Part shown: positions 1-5,042 of the stretch, one piece after another | How the letters are laid out: each line of letters begins with the position of its first letter | Position numbering within the stretch: the stretch's first letter is position 1 | Assembly (NCBI GenBank): GCA_021779005.1 | Contig: JAJYBN010000098.1 | Span: 1-5,042 of the forward strand | DNA: 5,042 bases | Source of the DNA: Pseudomonadota bacterium | GTDB lineage: Bacteria > Pseudomonadota > Gammaproteobacteria > Natronospirales > REEB76 | Direction: 5' to 3' | The notes under the pieces: model-generated | What the model saw: the letters and a program-made list of their open reading frames with translations, nothing else | Told to the model about the DNA's origin: nothing | Databases searched by the model: none | Position numbers and translations under genes: made by a program

Positions 1-376
1 CTTCCGCGTCGGTCTGTGACTCGAATACATAGCCAAGCTTCTGAAGCTTGGCGCGCTGCTCCTCATGGTTCTCGATGATGCCGTTGTGCACCACCGCGAT
101 CTCGTCACGGGAAATATGTGGATGGGCGTTGGGTTCCGTGACCCCGCCGTGGGTGGCCCAGCGGGTATGGCCGATACCGGTGTGCCCGCTGAGTTTTTCG
201 GCCTTTACTTTATCCTGCATATCGGCCACGCGGCCGATGCTTCGTACGCGTCTGATAGCACCGTCCATCACCGCGATGCCGGCGGAATCATAGCCGCGGT
301 ATTCCAATCTCTGCAAACCTTCGACCAGCAGCGGCACTATGTCACGCTCGGCCACTGCCCCTACGATCCCACACAT
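1..376 (-). CDS. glmS: glutamine-fructose-6-phosphate aminotransferase, N-terminal part (3' end outside window)
   Basis: This enzyme converts fructose-6-phosphate and glutamine to glucosamine-6-phosphate and glutamate, the first committed step of hexosamine synthesis, in the cytoplasm. Only the first 125 codons are present. They form most of the class II glutamine amidotransferase domain. It starts MCGIVGAV, so removal of Met exposes the catalytic cysteine. [13 protein letters not shown] (24-36) follows, then HTRWATHG (70-77) with the glutamine-binding arginine, NAHPH (83-87) and HNGIIENH (97-104), which contributes to the oxyanion hole. The conserved TD near the edge (122-123) is also present. 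The sugar isomerase domains are outside the window. The start is fixed by the need for Cys at position 2 and by GGGAGA 8 bases upstream. It lies 110 bases after glmU, as in the glmUS pair of gammaproteobacteria. Confidence 0.98.
   Translation of the reverse strand, partial: MCGIVGAVAERDIVPLLVEGLQRLEYRGYDSAGIAVMDGAIRRVRSIGRVADMQDKVKAEKLSGHTGIGHTRWATHGGVTEPNAHPHISRDEIAVVHNGIIENHEEQRAKLQKLGYVFESQTDAE
32..52. repeat. 21-base palindrome inside glmS
   Basis: GCCAAGCTTC (32-41) and its exact reverse complement GAAGCTTGGC (43-52) flank a single central T. The element lies within glmS codons 109-115 (AKLQKLG) and comes from two Lys-Leu pairs both written AAG CTT. As RNA it could form an 8-bp stem with a 5-base loop. 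It may only reflect the repeated dipeptide. Confidence 0.8.
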
Positions 377-384
377 ATGAATGA

Positions 385-423
385 TCTCCCATTCCTTATT
401 GACTCTCCCCGACTGAAAGAGAG
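385..423 (-). promoter_or_regulatory. glmS leader: pyrimidine tract, possible hairpin and ribosome binding site
   Basis: On the minus strand, GGGAGA (390-385) lies 8 bases before the glmS ATG and is a good Shine-Dalgarno sequence. Upstream, CTCTCTTT (423-416) can pair with GGGGAGAG (410-403) across the loop CAGTC, giving five Watson-Crick and three U-G pairs. The same tract can instead pair UCUCUU with the GGGAGA of the ribosome binding site, so the two pairings compete. The binding site is well supported; a regulatory role for the pairing is inference. I see no glmS ribozyme, which is far larger than this 110-base spacer. Confidence 0.5.
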
Positions 424-452
424 AAGGCGTGAAGCGACACCCTTACATCCTG

Positions 453-479
453 CTTACTCCACCATGTAGGTTGAGCAAG
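453..479 (-). other. RNA hairpin just after glmU
   Basis: In the minus-strand transcript, CTTGCTC (479-473) pairs with GAGTAAG (459-453), followed by an A-G mismatch and an inner stem of ACC with GGT around the loop TACAT. One of the seven outer pairs is G-U, which works only in the minus-strand RNA; the opposite strand would have an A-C mismatch there. No T run follows, so it is not a standard terminator. It begins 7 bases after the glmU TGA and could protect or mark a processed 3' end of glmU. Confidence 0.4.
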
Positions 480-486
480 GATAATG

Positions 487-1851
487 TCATAATGTTTTCT
501 TCGGTCGTTTCCAGCCCAATATTGTTTTCTGTTCGGCACGCGCCAAACTGAGCGCATCCGCTGGTGCATCCTGGGTGATAACAGTACCAGCGCCGATGGT
601 CGCGCCTTTGCCTATGGTCACCGGCGCCACCAGCGCACTGTTGGAGCCGATGAATGCGCCGTCGCCGATGATTGTACGGTGCTTGTTCACGCCATCGTAG
701 TTGCAGGTGATGGTACCAGCGCCGATATTCACATCGCGACCTATTTCGGCGTCACCCAGATAGCTCAGATGATTGGCTTTGCTGCCCTTTCCTAGGTGGC
801 TCTTCTTCACCTCCACGAAATTGCCCACGTGAGTTTCATCCGCCAGCTGGCTTTCTGGACGGATGCGTGCGAACGGCCCGATGCGCACCCGCGCACCGAT
901 ACGCGCATCGTCCAGAACGCAGTTGGAGAACACCTGGGTGTCGTCACCGATCTCGCAATCCCGGATGACTGCGTTGGGCCCTATATGCACACGATTGCCA
1001 AGGCGCACGCTGCCCTCGAATACACAATTGATGTCGATGCACACATCCCGCCCGCAATCCAACCGCCCGCGCACATCGATGCGCGCCGGATCCCTGAGCG
1101 TCACGCCGCGCTGCATGAGATCACTGGCGATGCGCTGACGCAGCGTGGCCTCCGCCACTGCCAGCTGCTGGTGGTCATTGACGCCAGCTACTTCGCTGGC
1201 ATTGGTGGCCTCGATGCCATCCACCAACACGCCCTCAGCCACCGCCATGGCGATGATATCCGGCAGGTAATATTCCTTCTGGGTATTGTGGTTGCGCAGT
1301 TTCGCCAGCCAGCTTCGCAACATCGATGTCCTGCAGGCCATGAAGCCGGTGTTGATCTCGTCGATGCGGAGTTGCACAGGTGTCGCATCTTTATGCTCGA
1401 CGATTCCGCGCACTAGTCCTTCTTCATCCCGCAGTACTCGGCCATAACCACTGGCATCGGTGAGGTGCGCGGTAAGTACCGCCAGCGCCCCGCGCGCAGC
1501 CGAGTCCAGGAGTCTCTGCAAGGTCGGCTTGTGTACCAGTGGTACGTCACCATACAGCACCAGTGTCAGGTGTTCATCGGGGATGGCGGGTATCGCCTGC
1601 ATAACGGCATGACCGGTGCCCAGCTGCTCGGCCTGCAACACCCAGCGCACCGGCAGATGCTTAAGTGCCGCAGGCACTTGTTCACCGCCATGTCCATAGA
1701 CCACATGCACGGCATCCGGTTTGAGCGTCGTGGCTGTGTGCACCACGCGTTCCAGCAAGGTCATGCCGCCTAAAGGCTGTAATACCTTGGGAAGGTCGGA
1801 ATGCATCCGCTTGCCCTGACCGGCGGCCAGGATGACGATGCTCAAGGGCAT
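487..1851 (-). CDS. glmU: bifunctional UDP-N-acetylglucosamine pyrophosphorylase / glucosamine-1-phosphate N-acetyltransferase
   Basis: This cytoplasmic enzyme acetylates glucosamine-1-phosphate with acetyl-CoA, then joins the product to UMP from UTP to give UDP-GlcNAc for peptidoglycan and lipopolysaccharide. It has 454 residues, against 456 in E. coli. The N-terminal uridyltransferase domain (1 to about 226) shows LAAGQGKRMHSDLPKVL (8-24), the UTP-binding QLGTGHAV (76-83), metal-binding D102 in YGDVPL, EINTG (165-169) and N225. The C-terminal left-handed beta-helix (about 248-454) has hexapeptide repeats. The acetyltransferase residues known from E. coli (R333, K351, H363, N386) map to R331, K349, H361 and N384. 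The nucleotide-loop glycine motif has K where E. coli has T (GQGKR versus GKGTR), which I believe occurs in other proteobacteria. The start matches the family N-terminus, although its ribosome binding site is weak. Both activities appear intact. Confidence 0.98.
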   Translation of the reverse strand: MPLSIVILAAGQGKRMHSDLPKVLQPLGGMTLLERVVHTATTLKPDAVHVVYGHGGEQVPAALKHLPVRWVLQAEQLGTGHAVMQAIPAIPDEHLTLVLYGDVPLVHKPTLQRLLDSAARGALAVLTAHLTDASGYGRVLRDEEGLVRGIVEHKDATPVQLRIDEINTGFMACRTSMLRSWLAKLRNHNTQKEYYLPDIIAMAVAEGVLVDGIEATNASEVAGVNDHQQLAVAEATLRQRIASDLMQRGVTLRDPARIDVRGRLDCGRDVCIDINCVFEGSVRLGNRVHIGPNAVIRDCEIGDDTQVFSNCVLDDARIGARVRIGPFARIRPESQLADETHVGNFVEVKKSHLGKGSKANHLSYLGDAEIGRDVNIGAGTITCNYDGVNKHRTIIGDGAFIGSNSALVAPVTIGKGATIGAGTVITQDAPADALSLARAEQKTILGWKRPKKTL

Positions 1852-1927
1852 GATGGGCTGAATCCCGTTGAGAACTTAAGACTTGGAAATGATAGCCGAA
1901 AAACCCGCCCTACCGGCCTTGGACGGC
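1852..1927 (-). other. atpC-glmU spacer
   Basis: This 76-base spacer holds the candidate terminator in its first part. The remaining bases before glmU (1898-1852) contain a lone -10-like TATCAT (1893-1888) with no recognisable -35 box at the right distance. I therefore cannot support a separate glmU promoter. The only Shine-Dalgarno-like bases, GGGA (within ACGGGATTC), lie about 11 bases before the glmU ATG, which is weak and distant. Those GGG bases can also pair with the CCC next to the start codon. Confidence 0.5.
1899..1926 (-). terminator. candidate intrinsic terminator after atpC
   Basis: Starting 1 base after the atpC TAA on the minus strand, CCGTCC (1926-1921) can pair with GGGCGG (1910-1905). 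This gives a 6-bp stem with one U-G pair and a 10-base loop. It is followed by G and TTTTT (1903-1899). Position and layout fit an intrinsic terminator ending the atp operon. The stem is short and the T run has only five bases, so termination may be partial and some transcripts could run on into glmU. Confidence 0.45.
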
Positions 1928-2353
1928 TTAATGTCCGCCCAGTTTCTTGCGGATATGTTCCAGGGTCCGGAGCCGTGCCATGGCTTCCGCCAGTTCCGCC
2001 TGGGCACGCACGATATCCACCTCTGCGGCTTGGCTGGCGAGTGCTTCCTCGGCACGGCGCTTGGCTTCGAGCGCTGCCGCTTCGTCGATGTCGTGGGCCC
2101 GCAAGGCGGTGTCGGAAAGCACGGTCACCAGATGCGGCTGGATCTCCAGAATCCCGCCCGACACATAGAACACCTGTTCATCGTTATCAGTCTTGACGCG
2201 CACGCTGCCGGGCTTGAGACGCGTCAGCAGTGGCGCGTGCCGCGGGGTGATGCCGAGCTCGCCCATCTCCGCTGGCGCGAACACCATCTGCGCACTGCCC
2301 GAGAAGATTGCGCGCTCGGCGCTCACGATGTCGACATGGAATGTGGTGCTCAT
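1928..2353 (-). CDS. atpC: ATP synthase F1 subunit epsilon
   Basis: This is the epsilon subunit of F1, which links gamma to the c-ring and can inhibit ATP hydrolysis through its C-terminal helices. It has 141 residues, close to the E. coli length of 139. The N-terminal beta-sandwich (about 1-85) shows [15 protein letters not shown], the family motif [19 protein letters not shown] (31-49) and [16 protein letters not shown] (64-79). The alanine- and glutamate-rich C-terminal part (about 88-140) should form the two-helix inhibitory arm. The ATG is 23 bases after the atpD stop. No good Shine-Dalgarno sequence lies just before it; the nearest purine stretch, GGATAAAG, is too far away. Translation may therefore depend on ribosomes leaving atpD, which is my inference. 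A candidate terminator starts right after the TAA stop. Confidence 0.97.
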   Translation of the reverse strand: MSTTFHVDIVSAERAIFSGSAQMVFAPAEMGELGITPRHAPLLTRLKPGSVRVKTDNDEQVFYVSGGILEIQPHLVTVLSDTALRAHDIDEAAALEAKRRAEEALASQAAEVDIVRAQAELAEAMARLRTLEHIRKKLGGH

Positions 2354-2376
2354 AATGCTTGTGTGTCTTTATCCGG

Positions 2377-3789
<1,413 letters not shown>

Positions 3790-3832
3790 TCAGAATACTT
3801 TTATTAACACGTAGTGTGCGCTGTACGACTCT

Positions 3833-4693
3833 TTAAACTGCTGCCGCGCCGCCCACGATCTCCGCCAGTTCCTTGGTGATGGCCGCCTGCCGCGCCTTGT
3901 TGTAAGCCAACTGCAGGGAATTGATCAGGTCGCCGGCATTGTCCGAAGCGGACTTCATGGCCACCATGCGTGCCGACTGCTCGCAGGCGATGTTTTCGAC
4001 CACACCCTGGTACACCTGCGATTCCACATAGCGCGTGAGCACGCTGTCCAGCAGCTCGCGCGCTTCCGGTTCATAGATGTAATCCCAGTGAGCCTGCAGA
4101 TCCGCATCCTCGATACCTTGTACCGGCAGCAACTGGCCGACCGTGGGCTTCTGGCTCATGGTATTCACGAACACGTTGTTCACCAGGAACACCCGGTCCA
4201 CTTCGCCGGCACGGTAGGCATCCAGCATGACTTTGACGGTGCCGATCAGATCATTTAGATGCGGTGTATCGCCTAGATGCGTCGCCTGCGCCAGCACCTT
4301 GCCGCCCATGCGCCGGAAGAACGCCATGGCTTTGGCGCCGAAGATGCAGAAATCTGCCTGCACCTGCTGGCCGCGCCAGTCACGCAGCGCCAGGATCGCG
4401 GTCTTGAACAGGTTCACGTTCAGGCCGCCACACAGGCCGCGGTCGGTTGCGATGATGATGAAACCCACGCGCTGCACCGGGCGCTCGTGCATGAATGGAT
4501 GGCGATATTCGGGATTGGCCTTGGCCAGATGTCCGATCACCTTGCGCATCTTCTCCGCATACGGGCGTGAGGCCGCCATGCGCGTCTGCACTTTGCGCAT
4601 CTTACTGGCCGCGACCATCTCCATGGCCTTGGTGATCTTCTGGGTGCTGCGGATGCTCTTGATCTGCGTCCGGATTTCTTTCGCGCCTGCCAT
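3833..4693 (-). CDS. atpG: ATP synthase F1 subunit gamma
   Basis: This is the gamma subunit, the central rotating shaft of F1 that couples proton flow through F0 to the conformational changes of the beta subunits. It has 286 residues, against 287 in E. coli. The N-terminal helix starts [20 protein letters not shown] and runs to about residue 58. It is one strand of the coiled coil that enters the alpha3beta3 cavity. A Rossmann-like middle domain includes [16 protein letters not shown] (77-92). The C-terminal helix holds the conserved [15 protein letters not shown] (240-254) and [20 protein letters not shown] (264-283), the second half of the shaft. The start is supported by GGAAG 6 bases upstream and by the family's usual N-terminus. 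It lies 55 bases after atpA and 58 bases before atpD and is presumably co-transcribed with them. Nothing is unusual. Confidence 0.98.
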   Translation of the reverse strand: MAGAKEIRTQIKSIRSTQKITKAMEMVAASKMRKVQTRMAASRPYAEKMRKVIGHLAKANPEYRHPFMHERPVQRVGFIIIATDRGLCGGLNVNLFKTAILALRDWRGQQVQADFCIFGAKAMAFFRRMGGKVLAQATHLGDTPHLNDLIGTVKVMLDAYRAGEVDRVFLVNNVFVNTMSQKPTVGQLLPVQGIEDADLQAHWDYIYEPEARELLDSVLTRYVESQVYQGVVENIACEQSARMVAMKSASDNAGDLINSLQLAYNKARQAAITKELAEIVGGAAAV

Positions 4694-4699
4694 GCTCAG

Positions 4700-4704
4700 C
4701 TTCC
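4700..4704 (-). promoter_or_regulatory. ribosome binding site of atpG
   Basis: GGAAG lies 6 bases before the atpG ATG on the minus strand. It is a moderate Shine-Dalgarno match at good spacing and supports the start at 4693. Confidence 0.6.
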
Positions 4705-4734
4705 GTTATAAAAATGCAACAAAGTTATTGGCAA
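4705..4734 (-). promoter_or_regulatory. promoter-like element in the atpA-atpG spacer
   Basis: On the minus strand, TTGCCA (4734-4729) and TATAAC (4710-4705) are separated by 18 bases. Each matches the sigma-70 consensus hexamer at 5 of 6 positions. A start about 7 bases beyond the -10 box would fall near 4698, inside or just after the atpG ribosome binding site, so it would give an almost leaderless atpG message. That argues against a normal role. The spacer is AT-rich, so a chance match is quite possible. Confidence 0.25.
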
Positions 4735-4748
4735 AAGATCCATTTTCA

Positions 4749-5042
4749 TCACCAGGCCTGGGTCTTCTTGAATTCCTCCAACGCCTTCTTCAGGCCCGCC
4801 TCGATCTCGCTGTTGTAATCACCGCTGGCATTGATCTTGTCGCGCAGCGCCGCGAAATGGCTCTGGAAATAACTGTGCATGGCGGCCTCGAAGGCCACAA
4901 TCTTCTTGACGTCGATATCGTCCAGGAAACCTTCGTTGGCGGCGTACAGGGATAGCGCCATGTCGGCGATGGACAGTGGCGAGTACTGCTTCTGCTTCAT
5001 GAGTTCGGTGATGCGCTGACCACGTTCTAGCTGCTTGCGGGT
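4749..5042 (-). CDS. atpA: ATP synthase F1 subunit alpha, C-terminal part (5' end outside window)
   Basis: This is the last 97 codons of the alpha subunit of F-type ATP synthase, the non-catalytic nucleotide-binding subunit that alternates with beta in the F1 hexamer. The frame is open from the window edge (beginning [10 protein letters not shown]) to a TGA at 4751-4749, immediately followed in frame by a second TGA. The visible part is the C-terminal helical domain. It contains [20 protein letters not shown], then the FEAAMHSY region, and ends EFKKTQAW, matching the pattern of E. coli AtpA, which ends in a similar ATQSW. An internal ATG at 5000 is not the start, because conserved alpha sequence continues upstream of it. 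The nucleotide-binding and beta-barrel domains lie outside the window. atpG follows after 55 bases, as in a standard atpIBEFHAGDC operon. The identification is firm. Confidence 0.97.
   Translation of the reverse strand, partial: TRKQLERGQRITELMKQKQYSPLSIADMALSLYAANEGFLDDIDVKKIVAFEAAMHSYFQSHFAALRDKINASGDYNSEIEAGLKKALEEFKKTQAW

Noticed and set aside
65..469. Plus-strand open frame of 134 codons opposite the start of glmS
   Set aside because: The minus strand encodes a clear GlmS N-terminus here, and the plus frame shows no conserved features.
377..486. glmS ribozyme or riboswitch upstream of glmS
   Set aside because: The spacer is only 110 bases, shorter than the known ribozyme, and I do not see its conserved core. 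That element is typical of Gram-positive bacteria.
1167..1174. GCTGGTGG, identical to the E. coli Chi site
   Set aside because: A single 8-base match can arise by chance, and the recombination signal of this organism is unknown.
796..1416. Plus-strand open frame of 206 codons opposite glmU
   Set aside because: It lies wholly within the well-supported glmU gene, its translation resembles no family I know, and it is rich in His, Arg and Ala as expected from the complement of GC-rich coding sequence.
1663..1679. Inverted repeat AAGTGCC / GGCACTT with a 3-base loop inside glmU
   Set aside because: Seven-base arms with short loops are expected about once or twice by chance in 5 kb, and this one lies in conserved coding sequence.

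Overview
All six genes in this window lie on the minus strand and follow the order atpA (3' end), atpG, atpD, atpC, glmU, glmS (5' end). It is the downstream end of an F-type ATP synthase operon followed by the two hexosamine-pathway genes that sit next to it in Escherichia coli and many other gammaproteobacteria. The order, the strong resemblance of the products to the E. coli proteins as I recall them, and the GC-rich coding sequence all suggest a gammaproteobacterium. The sequence does not name the species.

Layout in the direction of transcription (high to low coordinates). Positions 5042-4749 hold the last 97 codons of atpA (alpha subunit). A 55-base AT-rich spacer follows and carries the atpG ribosome binding site plus a promoter-like sequence. 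atpG (gamma, 4693-3833), atpD (beta, 3774-2377) and atpC (epsilon, 2353-1928) come next, separated by spacers of 58 and 23 bases. A 76-base spacer after atpC begins with a GC-rich hairpin and a T run, a candidate terminator. glmU (1851-487) is complete. A 110-base spacer with two potential RNA hairpins leads to glmS, of which only the first 125 codons (376-1) are inside the window. No gene-free stretch exceeds 300 bases. I see no tRNA, rRNA, insertion sequence, CRISPR array or phage gene.

Function. The atp genes encode the F1 catalytic head and its rotor parts: beta carries the catalytic sites, gamma is the central shaft, and epsilon couples and regulates. GlmS makes glucosamine-6-phosphate from fructose-6-phosphate and glutamine. 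GlmU makes UDP-N-acetylglucosamine from glucosamine-1-phosphate, acetyl-CoA and UTP. The intervening mutase, GlmM, is not in the window. The product feeds peptidoglycan and lipopolysaccharide synthesis.

This is a conserved housekeeping region. All six reading frames look intact, and I found no new gene system. The points worth a second look are small: possible alternative pairings in the glmS leader, a hairpin after the glmU stop, the candidate atpC terminator, a promoter-like element before atpG, and a 21-base palindrome inside glmS.
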